Of a stretch of 6,536 bases of DNA, positions 1 to 6,451 are shown piece by piece. Made by a program: the position numbers and the translations under genes. The notes below the pieces were generated by a model. The model did not search any database. It saw only the letters and a list, made by a program, of their open reading frames with translations, and was not told where the DNA came from. Every line of letters starts with the position of its first letter. Position 1 is the stretch's first letter. The DNA comes from an uncultured Lachnospiraceae bacterium. Its GTDB lineage: Bacteria > Bacillota > Clostridia > Lachnospirales > Lachnospiraceae. The DNA is taken from assembly GCA_910585935.1 (NCBI GenBank), contig CAJUHN010000228.1:1-6536 (forward strand). Direction: 5' to 3'.

Positions 1-77
1 GCGAATTTAGTGTCCATTACGTCTGGAACGGAGCGGGAGCGCGGCTTCGTTGGAAACCTTCTTTCCCGCCGCGAACC
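1..77 (+). repeat. GC-rich structured repeat, left copy
   Basis: The first 55 bases match positions 6476-6529 read on the - strand at about 50 of 55 aligned columns, with one gap. Similarity then fades over the next 20 or so bases. The first 80 bases are about 56% G+C in otherwise AT-rich DNA. Two possible hairpins are visible. The first pairs AACGGAGC (27-34) with GCTTCGTT (44-51), with one G-T wobble and a 9-base loop. The second pairs GGAAA (52-56) with TTTCC (62-66). No reading frame is shared by the two copies. It could be a REP-like dispersed repeat, a MITE remnant or a structured RNA element; I do not recognise a named family. Its left limit may extend beyond the window. Confidence 0.8.
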
Positions 78-155
78 TTTGTTTCTCCTGTATCCTAAAT
101 AACCATAACCCATTTTTTTAACTTTTTAAAAATTAAACTGAACTTTAAATTTATA

Positions 156-184
156 TTGACGAAAAGGGAATTATTTTATATATT
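156..184 (+). promoter_or_regulatory. Putative sigma-A promoter of the MATE gene
   Basis: TTGACG at 156-161 and TATATT at 179-184 are separated by 17 bases, close to the housekeeping consensus. The 40 or so bases upstream are nearly pure A/T and could act as an UP-like element. Transcription would start near 191, giving a leader of about 80 bases before the ATG at 274. I see no clear operator or attenuator in that leader. Confidence 0.5.
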
Positions 185-273
185 ATAACTTTAAAAAGGG
201 ATTTCCAAAGATAAATCAGATACTTTTACATAGATAGTATGAAAAAAATTGTAAAAATAGGTGAGATAAGAAA

Positions 274-1635
274 ATGAAACTAGAGAATAATTTAGGGGAA
301 GATCCGATTGGAAAATTGGTGATGAGGTTAGCGATTCCTTCTATGTTCGCTCAATTTGTGAGTGTACTCTATAGTATAGTAGATAGAATGTTTATTGGGA
401 ATATTAAAGAAATTGGAGAAGTGGCGTTAGCAGGAGTGGGGGTATGTGGACCGATTGTGACATTACTCTCTTCTTTTGCGGCATTGATTGGAATCGGCGG
501 AGCACCGCTTATGAGTATGAAAATGGGGGCAAAGGACGAAAAGGGAGCAGAGAAGATTTTAGCGAACTGTTTTTTGATGTTATTGGTGATTTCAGGGGTA
601 TTAATGGCTGTTGCCTTTCTTTTAAAAGAACAGATGCTGTGGTGGTTTGGAGCGGGAGAAAGAACTTTTTCTTATGCTAATGAATATATCACAATTTATT
701 TAATGGGAACGGTATTTGCTATTCTAACGGTGGGTATGAATCAATTTATTATTTGTCAGGGATTCGCGAAGGTGGGCATGATTTCTGTTTTAATTGGGGC
801 TGTCTGTAATATTATTTTAGATCCTATCTGTATTTTCGTTTTTCATATGGGAGTAAAAGGGGGAGCTTTCGCGACAATTTTATCTCAAATGGCTTCTTGT
901 ATTTTTGTATTACAATTTCTATTCAGCAAAAAAGTGCCAATTAGAATAACCTTTGGTGGCTATCATAAAAATATTATGAAAAGAGTGCTGACATTGGGTT
1001 TTACACCATTTATTATCATCGCTTTTGATAATATTTTGATTATCTCGTTAAATGCTATATTGCAAAAATATGGAGGAGTAAAAGGGGATATGCTATTGAC
1101 TTGTGGAACGATTGTACAAAGTTTTATGCTTTTGGTGACTATGCCATTAGGAGGAATCACAGGAGGCACACAGGCGATTTTGGCATATAATTATGGAGCA
1201 GGAAATACAGAGAGAATAAAAAAAGCAGAAAAATATATTGCGGCATATGCATTAGTTTTTACTGGTATTTTATTTTTGGCGGCACAGATAATACCAGAAT
1301 ATTTTGTGAAAATATTCACCCAAAATGAAACATATATTTCTTTAACGGTATGGGCGATTAGGGTATATACATTAGGAATCATACCTTTAGCATTACAATA
1401 TACCATTGTAGATGGATTTACTGGTATGGGGATCGCTAATTTAGCCATTAGTCTTTCTTTTTTTAGAAAGGGATTATATTTTTTAGGGATATTTTTAATA
1501 CCAGTTTTTTTTCCTATTGAAAATGTATTTTTTACAGAACCTATCACAGATATCATAAGTGCAATGGTTTCGACAATCATATACTTTAGTTTTATTGGAA
1601 AAATATTAAGAAAGAGGAATATAACGGGAATGTAG
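274..1635 (+). CDS. MATE family efflux transporter (MepA/NorM-like)
   Basis: This is an integral membrane antiporter predicted to export drugs, toxins or metabolites in exchange for H+ or Na+. At 453 residues with about twelve hydrophobic segments it has the normal family length. The first segment carries the typical P22...Y33..VD37..FIG pattern. The end of the first half has the NIILDPICIFVF-MGVKGGAFAT stretch (179-201). The second half has the conserved GG(T)Q...YNYGAGN block (297-311), and the C-terminal half keeps the EPITD element (422-426). The start is set by AGGTGA at 259-264, nine bases before the ATG. It appears to be a single-gene unit: its own promoter lies upstream and a 326-base gap follows. 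Family assignment is secure; the substrate cannot be told. It is the MATE branch of the MOP superfamily, not a Wzx polysaccharide flippase. Confidence 0.95.
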   Translation: MKLENNLGEDPIGKLVMRLAIPSMFAQFVSVLYSIVDRMFIGNIKEIGEVALAGVGVCGPIVTLLSSFAALIGIGGAPLMSMKMGAKDEKGAEKILANCFLMLLVISGVLMAVAFLLKEQMLWWFGAGERTFSYANEYITIYLMGTVFAILTVGMNQFIICQGFAKVGMISVLIGAVCNIILDPICIFVFHMGVKGGAFATILSQMASCIFVLQFLFSKKVPIRITFGGYHKNIMKRVLTLGFTPFIIIAFDNILIISLNAILQKYGGVKGDMLLTCGTIVQSFMLLVTMPLGGITGGTQAILAYNYGAGNTERIKKAEKYIAAYALVFTGILFLAAQIIPEYFVKIFTQNETYISLTVWAIRVYTLGIIPLALQYTIVDGFTGMGIANLAISLSFFRKGLYFLGIFLIPVFFPIENVFFTEPITDIISAMVSTIIYFSFIGKILRKRNITGM

Positions 1636-1752
1636 GTATGTATTGTGGGATATTTACAAAATAAATAAGCAAAAAAGTGAAAAAAATGTTAAAAATGGTT
1701 TTTTTTATTTTCTTTGTCAATTATTTTTCTGAAAATCGTAAGAATTACCATT

Positions 1753-1780
1753 TTGTTTTGTAAGATATTTATGATATGAT
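1753..1780 (+). promoter_or_regulatory. Putative extended -10 promoter of the acidic-protein gene
   Basis: TATGAT at 1775-1780 is preceded directly by TGA (1772-1774), giving the TGN extension common in Gram-positive promoters. TTGTTT at 1753-1758 lies 16 bases upstream as a weak -35. Transcription would start near 1787, leaving an unusually long leader of about 175 bases before the gene. Confidence 0.5.
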
Positions 1781-1849
1781 AATAAGAGAATAAAATAAAA
1801 AAGGAATAGGGAAATATTTTAACAAATAATCTTCTATAAAAATAATATA

Positions 1850-1894
1850 GTAGGCAATTTATCCCACGACGAAAGTTATGAGTATTCTTGCCAC
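1850..1894 (+). promoter_or_regulatory. Candidate leader stem-loop
   Basis: GGCAA (1853-1857) pairs with TTGCC (1888-1892). Two more pairs (1850 with 1894, 1851 with 1893) extend the stem around a bulged A at 1852, and a 30-base loop lies between the arms. It is almost the only non-AT pairing in the leader, which is why I list it. It matches no riboswitch class I can recall. CACGACGAAA (1864-1873) and CACGAAA (1892-1898) share a short motif that could be a binding site instead. With seven pairs it may be chance. Confidence 0.25.
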
Positions 1895-1961
1895 GAAATT
1901 TATAAAAAGAATAGAATAGTAGTTATAAACATAAAAAAATGTGAGGGAGGATTAATCTTTT

Positions 1962-2315
1962 ATGAAAAATGAAGAACTTTATGTAAAGGTTATGGACAGA
2001 TTTAAAGAATTCATGGAAGAGGATAAAGAATTTGAAGTGGTAAAGCAGGGGGAAAAGTATATTGTAGTTTTTTATGATGGCATTGGATTTTATGCGAAGT
2101 ATATGGAAGACCCAGAACAATTATTTGAAACACTGCTTCAGGAGTGGGATGATAGTTTTGAAGAGCAATTAGATGTGGAATTGCATGAGATGAGTGGGGA
2201 AAAAAGAGAGGAGTTTAATAAAGAAAAAGAGAGTTATTTAGCTTTTTTTAAGAAGGCGTTTGGAAAAGAATTTGCTGGGAAAATAAGAAGACAAAAAAGC
2301 GCTTTGAGTTATTAA
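1962..2315 (+). CDS. Hypothetical acidic protein, 117 aa
   Basis: I do not recognise this family. The product is soluble, with no signal peptide or membrane segment, and acidic: 29 Asp/Glu against 19 Lys/Arg. The N-terminal part (about 1-30) looks helical. A short hydrophobic, aromatic stretch follows (YIVVFYDGIGFYAKY, about 43-57), which could be a beta hairpin. Charged helical sequence (about 60-105) then leads to a basic tail (KIRRQK). A strong Shine-Dalgarno sequence, AGGGAGGA, ends at 1951, ten bases before the ATG, so the start is well supported. The gene appears to stand alone, with its own promoter and long leader upstream and an AT-rich hairpin downstream. The clean SD and the full open frame support a real gene; no function can be assigned. 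Confidence 0.8.
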   Translation: MKNEELYVKVMDRFKEFMEEDKEFEVVKQGEKYIVVFYDGIGFYAKYMEDPEQLFETLLQEWDDSFEEQLDVELHEMSGEKREEFNKEKESYLAFFKKAFGKEFAGKIRRQKSALSY

Positions 2316-2369
2316 AGGATTAGTAAGGTAAAAGTTCTGTTTAAGAATATAGAAATGTTTTTTTGAAAT

Positions 2370-2433
2370 AAAAAACAAGAAAAATAATATTTTATAAATT
2401 GATATTATAATGGTATTATTTTACTTGTTTTTT
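2370..2433 (+). terminator. Long AT-rich hairpin, probable (bidirectional) terminator
   Basis: AAAAAACAAG (2370-2379) pairs perfectly with CTTGTTTTTT (2424-2433). After one A-A mismatch, AAAATAATA (2381-2389) pairs with TATTATTTT (2414-2422). That gives 19 pairs around a 24-base loop. The arm ends in a T-run for the + strand, and its complement ends in one for the - strand, so it could end transcription of the acidic-protein gene. The stem is unusually long and poor in G+C for an intrinsic terminator, so a remnant of a small inverted-repeat element is an alternative. Confidence 0.5.
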
Positions 2434-2474
2434 CTTAACTTTAGAATGAAGGTATTACTCCTATAAAGAAGTAC

Positions 2475-2534
2475 TTTACTTTTGAGAAAAGTATCAGTAA
2501 AATAAGAAGGATAGAAAATGAAAAATGTTATAAT
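2475..2534 (+). promoter_or_regulatory. Putative promoter region of the VanZ-family gene
   Basis: Two promoter candidates are present. The stronger is TATAAT at 2529-2534 with a TGT extension (2526-2528) and no clear -35. It would start transcription near 2541, only about 17 bases before the ATG and just ahead of GGAG (2547-2550). The other is TTTACT (2475-2480), 17 bases upstream of TAAAAT (2498-2503). A perfect 7-bp inverted repeat, TACTTTT-GAG-AAAAGTA (2477-2493), fills the spacer of the second promoter and could be an operator. Which one is used cannot be told from sequence. Confidence 0.45.
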
Positions 2535-2557
2535 TTAGAAGAATATGGAGAAGAGAG

Positions 2558-3043
2558 ATGAAAGTACAAAAAATGATAGGGGTTATGCTGCTTTTCTTTT
2601 GGATGATAATTATATTCGCCTATTCTGCACAGCCTGCGGCAGAATCTAGTAAGTTGAGCGGACAAGTGGTTACTGGATTACAAGAAGCAGGAAAAAGTTT
2701 TTCTATTTTAGATAGGCTGTTGTCATGGGGAAGGTTGGAATTCCTGGTCAGAAAAACAGCACATGTGATGGAATATGCTGTTTTGGGAAGTTTAGTACTT
2801 TTTAATATAGAAAATTGGTTTTCTTATAAAAAGAAAAGATTCTATTTGCTTTTTAGCACGGGATTCTGCGTTATTTATGCGGCAAGTGATGAATTACATC
2901 AATACTTTGTTCCGGGAAGAAGCTGTCAGATAGGAGATGTTTTGCTGGATAGTTTTGGGGCTTTTTTAGGAGTCTGTATCACTTTTGGTATCTTAAATTA
3001 TTTAAAAAATCATAGGAAAAGAACACGAAAAAGTTTTTCTTGA
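2558..3043 (+). CDS. VanZ family membrane protein
   Basis: This is a small polytopic membrane protein of 161 residues, normal for the family, with hydrophobic segments near 6-23, 70-84, 94-110 and 128-147. The VanZ-type signatures are all present: the SAQPA motif followed by Ser-rich residues after the first segment (23-34), RKTAHVMEY (65-73), DELHQYFVPGR (111-121), and D127...D131SFGAFLG. The tail is strongly basic. VanZ itself gives low-level teicoplanin resistance, but most family members sit outside van clusters and their biochemical role is not settled. GGAG at 2547-2550 is seven bases before the ATG. No terminator is evident in the 91 bases before the dehydratase gene, so read-through into the polysaccharide genes is possible, hinting at a cell-envelope link. 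That link is inference. Confidence 0.9.
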   Translation: MKVQKMIGVMLLFFWMIIIFAYSAQPAAESSKLSGQVVTGLQEAGKSFSILDRLLSWGRLEFLVRKTAHVMEYAVLGSLVLFNIENWFSYKKKRFYLLFSTGFCVIYAASDELHQYFVPGRSCQIGDVLLDSFGAFLGVCITFGILNYLKNHRKRTRKSFS

Positions 3044-3134
3044 GAGCGAGTGTTTTAGGGATATAGGATAGAGTAAAGAGAAGATTTGGATAAGTTGAGA
3101 TAAAGTTCATAGGATAAAAGGTAGGAAGATAAAA

Positions 3135-5006
3135 ATGAAAAATATAGATAAAAAGCTATGGTCTAGAAGAATTTTTTTGATGATGTATGATATTATTGCG
3201 ATGGTGGGAGCAGGGATATTAGCATTATTGATGAGATTTGAATTAGATTATTATAGTATTGAATTGAAATATTTAGAGGAATTATGGCGTTACATGCCAA
3301 TTAATATTATTGTGACATTAGTGGTATTTTATGCATTTCGTCTTTATCATAGTCTATGGGCATATGTTGGAATCGCAGAGATGCAAAATATAATATCTGC
3401 TTGTGTAATTTCTTCTCTTTTACAGATGGCAGGAATATTAGGGACAAAGGGACATATGCCAAGAAGTTATTATCCCATGTATGGGATGATATTTTTACTT
3501 CTGATTTTAAGCAGTCGGCTTGTTTATCGATTTTTGCGCACAAAGCGGAATCAATGGAGGGCGAAAAAGAGTGGTAATCTGAAAAATGTAATGGTGATAG
3601 GGGCAGGAGAAGCAGGAAATAGCATTTTAAAAGAGATTGTGACGAGTAAATATCTGACTACAATAGCAAAATGTGTGATAGATGATAATCCAGAGAAAAT
3701 AGGAAAGTTTATTCATGGAGTGAAGGTGGTGGGAAATAGAGATTATATTGTAGAAGCGGCGCGTCTTTATCATATAGACCAGATTATTATCGCGATGCCT
3801 TCTGCACCAAAAGTATTAGTGACAGAAATCATTATGATCTGTAAAGATACAGATTGTAATATTAAGATATTGCCCGGAATTTATCAGATGGTAAATGGAG
3901 ATGTGACAGTGAGTCAATTAAGAGATGTGGCGGTAGAAGATTTATTGGGGAGAGAAGCTGTACAGATTGATATTGAATCCATTATGGAATATGTCACAAA
4001 TAAAGTGATTTTGATTACAGGGGGAGGCGGTTCTATCGGAAGTGAGCTATGCAGACAGCTCGCGAGTCATAAGCCTAAACAGTTGATTATTGTAGATATT
4101 TATGAAAATAACGCTTATCAGATACAGCAGGAGCTGATAAGAAAATATCCAGAATTAAATTTAGTGGTATTAATTGCGTCTGTACGGAATACAAATCGTA
4201 TGAATAGGATTATGGAAGAGTATCACCCAGATATTGTATATCATGCTGCAGCGCATAAACATGTGCCTTTAATGGAAGCGAGTCCAAATGAAGCAGTGAA
4301 AAATAATGTATTTGGAACTTTAAAGACAGCACAGGCAGCCGCGAATAATCATGTGAAACGCTTTGTCATGATTTCTACAGATAAAGCGGTAAATCCTACT
4401 AATATCATGGGGGCTTCTAAGAGAATCTGCGAAATGATCATTCAGAGTTTTAATCGGCAGTATGATACAGAATTTGTTGCAGTGCGTTTTGGAAATGTGT
4501 TAGGAAGTAATGGGAGTGTGATTCCACTATTTAAAAAACAGATCGCAGATGGAGGGCCTATTACTGTGACACATCCTGATATTGTTCGGTATTTTATGAC
4601 AATTACAGAGGCTGTTTCTCTCGTATTACAGGCAGGAGCTTATGCAAAAGGAGGGGAGATTTTTGTATTGGATATGGGAGAACCAGTAAAGATTTTAGAT
4701 TTAGCTAGGAATATGATACGTTTATCGGGATTTGTGCCAGATGAAGATATTAAGATTGAATTTACAGGATTACGTCCAGGAGAAAAATTATATGAAGAAA
4801 TTTTGATGGACGAAGAGGGATTAAGACATACACCCAATAAGATGATTCATATTGGAAATCCTATCCAATTTGATGAGGATGAATTCTATTTTAAACTGGC
4901 AAAGTTAAAAGATAGTTCTTATAAAGAAATAGGGGATATCAAAGAAATGATCAAAGAAATTGTGCCAACTTATGTGCCAACAGAGAATAAGAGAGAAAAT
5001 AGATAG
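3135..5006 (+). CDS. Membrane-anchored UDP-GlcNAc 4,6-dehydratase (WbpM/PglF/CapD-like)
   Basis: It is predicted to convert UDP-GlcNAc to UDP-4-keto-6-deoxy-GlcNAc, the first step toward QuiNAc, FucNAc or bacillosamine. At 623 residues it is the long form of the family. About four membrane segments come first (near 13-33, 53-72, 85-103, 113-131). A Rossmann-like domain follows (VIGAGEAG, 154-161), then the catalytic extended-SDR domain from about 288. The NAD-binding motif is TGGGGSIGSE (295-304). HAAAHKHVP (370-378), STDKAVNPTN (414-423), RFGNVLGS (451-458) and RPGEKLYEE (547-555) are intact. The residue usually Tyr in YxxxK is Met425, ahead of Lys429, giving the S/T-M-K arrangement known from long WbpM-like enzymes. 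GGAAG at 3124-3128 sets the start. It leads the polysaccharide block, 34 bases ahead of the sugar-phosphate transferase gene. Product stereochemistry (gluco versus another isomer) is not certain from sequence. Confidence 0.93.
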   Translation: MKNIDKKLWSRRIFLMMYDIIAMVGAGILALLMRFELDYYSIELKYLEELWRYMPINIIVTLVVFYAFRLYHSLWAYVGIAEMQNIISACVISSLLQMAGILGTKGHMPRSYYPMYGMIFLLLILSSRLVYRFLRTKRNQWRAKKSGNLKNVMVIGAGEAGNSILKEIVTSKYLTTIAKCVIDDNPEKIGKFIHGVKVVGNRDYIVEAARLYHIDQIIIAMPSAPKVLVTEIIMICKDTDCNIKILPGIYQMVNGDVTVSQLRDVAVEDLLGREAVQIDIESIMEYVTNKVILITGGGGSIGSELCRQLASHKPKQLIIVDIYENNAYQIQQELIRKYPELNLVVLIASVRNTNRMNRIMEEYHPDIVYHAAAHKHVPLMEASPNEAVKNNVFGTLKTAQAAANNHVKRFVMISTDKAVNPTNIMGASKRICEMIIQSFNRQYDTEFVAVRFGNVLGSNGSVIPLFKKQIADGGPITVTHPDIVRYFMTITEAVSLVLQAGAYAKGGEIFVLDMGEPVKILDLARNMIRLSGFVPDEDIKIEFTGLRPGEKLYEEILMDEEGLRHTPNKMIHIGNPIQFDEDEFYFKLAKLKDSSYKEIGDIKEMIKEIVPTYVPTENKRENR

Positions 5007-5040
5007 AGGGATATAAGCATAAGAAAGGGAATGGGATAAT

Positions 5041-5652
5041 ATGTATAAAAAAGTAGGAAAGAGATATCTGGATTTTTTCTTAGCATTACTAGCATTATTT
5101 TTTTTATCATGGCTTTTGCTGATTTTAGCTGTTATTGTGAAAGTGACCTCTCCGGGACCAGTATTTTTTAAACAAAAGAGAGTGGGAATTAAGAAAACGT
5201 ATTTTCAAATGTTAAAATTTCGGACAATGAGAACAGATACACCAAAAGATGTGCCAACACATCTGTTAGCTAATCCAGAAGCGTATATCACGCCTGTTGG
5301 AAGATTTTTAAGGAAAACGAGTCTGGACGAACTGCCTCAGCTTTTTAATATTTTAGTCGGACAGATGGCGATTGTAGGACCTAGACCAGCTCTTTGGAAT
5401 CAGGATGATTTAATAGCAGAAAGAGATAAATATCATGCGAATGATGTAAGACCGGGACTCACTGGCTGGGCGCAGATCAATGGAAGAGATGAGATTGAAA
5501 TTCCCTTAAAGGCCAAGTTAGATGGAGAATATATGAAGCGTATGAGTCTTTTATTTGATGTGAGAATCGTATTAGGTACAGTTTTTCGTGTGCTGCGCAG
5601 TGATGGGGTAAAAGAGGGCGGCACAGGAGAAGGGATGGGAAATGGCAGATAA
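5041..5652 (+). CDS. Initiating sugar-phosphate transferase (monotopic PGT, PglC/WcaJ-domain type)
   Basis: It is predicted to transfer a sugar 1-phosphate from a UDP-sugar to undecaprenyl phosphate at the inner face of the membrane, priming glycan assembly. At 203 residues it is the short, single-domain form. One N-terminal hydrophobic stretch (about 11-35) is followed by the SPGPVFFKQKRVG motif (37-49), KFRTMR (59-64), the catalytic Asp-Glu pair in SLDELPQ (D96, E97), VGPRPALWNQDDL (112-124) and PGLTGWAQINGRDEI (138-152). The Pro that normally breaks the membrane helix is Trp24 here (Ser23-Trp24). The C-terminus ends in a Gly-rich tail. AAAGGG at 5024-5029 precedes the ATG by 11 bases. The gene overlaps the next by 11 bases, so the two are very likely co-translated. 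By context the substrate is probably the 6-deoxy-HexNAc made by its neighbours. Confidence 0.93.
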   Translation: MYKKVGKRYLDFFLALLALFFLSWLLLILAVIVKVTSPGPVFFKQKRVGIKKTYFQMLKFRTMRTDTPKDVPTHLLANPEAYITPVGRFLRKTSLDELPQLFNILVGQMAIVGPRPALWNQDDLIAERDKYHANDVRPGLTGWAQINGRDEIEIPLKAKLDGEYMKRMSLLFDVRIVLGTVFRVLRSDGVKEGGTGEGMGNGR

Positions 5653-6424
5653 AAGTATCTTGGTGATTGGAGCACATAGTTATATTGCCCAGAATTTTGA
5701 AAATTATGTAAAGAAGAAAAAAAAGAATTGGAATATTACATTGGTGAGTGCTTCAGATGGAGCTTGGGAAAAGACGGATTTTTCTGTGTATGATACAGTT
5801 TTGATTACGGCAGCTTTGGTTCATAGAAAAAAACAAAAGGGAACAGAGGAGCTTTATCGAAAGGTCAATCAGGAATTGCCGGTTAGGATTACAAAGAGGG
5901 CGAAGGAAGCAGGGGTAAAACAGGTGATTTTTTTGAGCAGTATGTCTGTTTTTGGGGATAATGTAGAGAGAATCACAAAAGAAACGATTCCTAGTCCGTC
6001 TGGTTTGTATGGGAAATATAAATATAAAGCGGAACAAGTATTAGAAAAATTTCAGAGTGAGGAATTTCAGATCGCGATTGTGCGCCCACCGATGGTATAT
6101 GGAGAAGGGTGTCCGGGGAATTATGGGAGATTGAAAAAGTTAGCGAAAGTGACATGGATTTTTCCGGATACACAAAATAAGAGGAGTATGATCGCGATAG
6201 AGGGGCTTTGCAGGGAATTAGGGGGAATTGTGGAGAAGATGGAGGGAGGATATTTTCACCCTCAAGATGCGGAATATATTAATACTGCTGAGATGGTTCA
6301 AAAAATGCGCGCAAAGATGGGGAAGAAGACATATTTGACGAGGGGATTTAATTGGATATTAAAGCCTCTTTCTAAAAAAGTAGGGATTTTTCGGAAGGTA
6401 TTTGGGAGTATGTGGTATGAGTAG
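5642..6424 (+). CDS. NAD-dependent epimerase/dehydratase; probable 4-keto-6-deoxy-HexNAc reductase
   Basis: This is an extended-SDR sugar-nucleotide enzyme. Placed after a 4,6-dehydratase and an initiating transferase, it is probably the 4-reductase giving UDP-QuiNAc or UDP-FucNAc; a 4-epimerase role is the alternative. The catalytic residues are present: Ser99/Ser100 in FLSSMSVFG, and Y123-GKY-K127. The VRPPMVYGEG loop (147-156) and the SMIAIEGLC segment (182-190) fit the family. The glycine motif is altered: GAHSYIA (10-16) instead of GxxGxxG, with the last Gly replaced by Ala. At 260 residues it is shorter than the usual 300-320, mainly in the C-terminal substrate domain. AGGAGA at 5625-5630 lies 11 bases before the ATG, inside the preceding gene. 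The stop lies 27 bases before the right repeat. Family assignment is secure; the exact reaction is inferred. Confidence 0.85.
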   Translation: MADKSILVIGAHSYIAQNFENYVKKKKKNWNITLVSASDGAWEKTDFSVYDTVLITAALVHRKKQKGTEELYRKVNQELPVRITKRAKEAGVKQVIFLSSMSVFGDNVERITKETIPSPSGLYGKYKYKAEQVLEKFQSEEFQIAIVRPPMVYGEGCPGNYGRLKKLAKVTWIFPDTQNKRSMIAIEGLCRELGGIVEKMEGGYFHPQDAEYINTAEMVQKMRAKMGKKTYLTRGFNWILKPLSKKVGIFRKVFGSMWYE

Positions 6425-6451
6425 AGGAGAGGGGATTAGTTGGGGTGGCTG

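Larger units (their letters stand above)
1636..1961 (+). other. AT-rich intergenic region with promoter and long leader
   Basis: These 326 bases hold no convincing gene. After the MATE stop there are A- and T-runs (about 1676-1715) but no G+C-containing stem that would make a convincing terminator. A promoter lies at 1753-1780, and about 175 bases of apparently untranslated leader follow before the ATG at 1962. That leader contains one candidate stem-loop (1850-1894) and an AT-only inverted repeat, TTTATAA (1899-1905) with TTATAAA (1923-1929). Confidence 0.6.

Noticed and set aside
274..1635. The idea that the MATE transporter is the flippase (Wzx) for the polysaccharide block.
   Set aside because: It carries MATE-specific signatures, has its own promoter, and is separated from the polysaccharide genes by two other genes and a probable terminator.
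1676..1715. A-run followed by T-run after the MATE gene, a possible terminator.
   Set aside because: The only pairing is A-T with no G-C clamp, so the stem would be too weak to call.
1686..1763. A 25-codon frame with a hydrophobic start, somewhat like a small toxin or membrane peptide.
   Set aside because: There is no Shine-Dalgarno sequence, only A-runs upstream, and it overlaps the promoter of the next gene. The Phe/Ile content follows from T-rich DNA.
1878..1919. A 13-codon frame in the leader of the acidic-protein gene, a possible leader peptide.
   Set aside because: The ribosome binding site is weak and there are no runs of regulatory codons. Its start falls in the loop of a weak stem-loop, which is not enough to call it.
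3022..3054. AACAC with GTGTT plus a T-run around the VanZ gene stop, a possible terminator or attenuator.
   Set aside because: It is a five-pair stem with a 23-base loop and only four T residues after it, too weak to separate the VanZ and dehydratase genes.
4970..4983. Short repeated GTGCCAAC near the end of the dehydratase gene, giving a VPT-YVPT tail.
   Set aside because: It is a single short duplication in a variable C-terminal tail, with no sign of a functional repeat.
5433..6173. Several open frames on the - strand opposite the transferase and reductase genes.
   Set aside because: They lie fully opposite well-supported genes, have no ribosome binding sites or recognisable domains, and read as shadows of the + strand codons.
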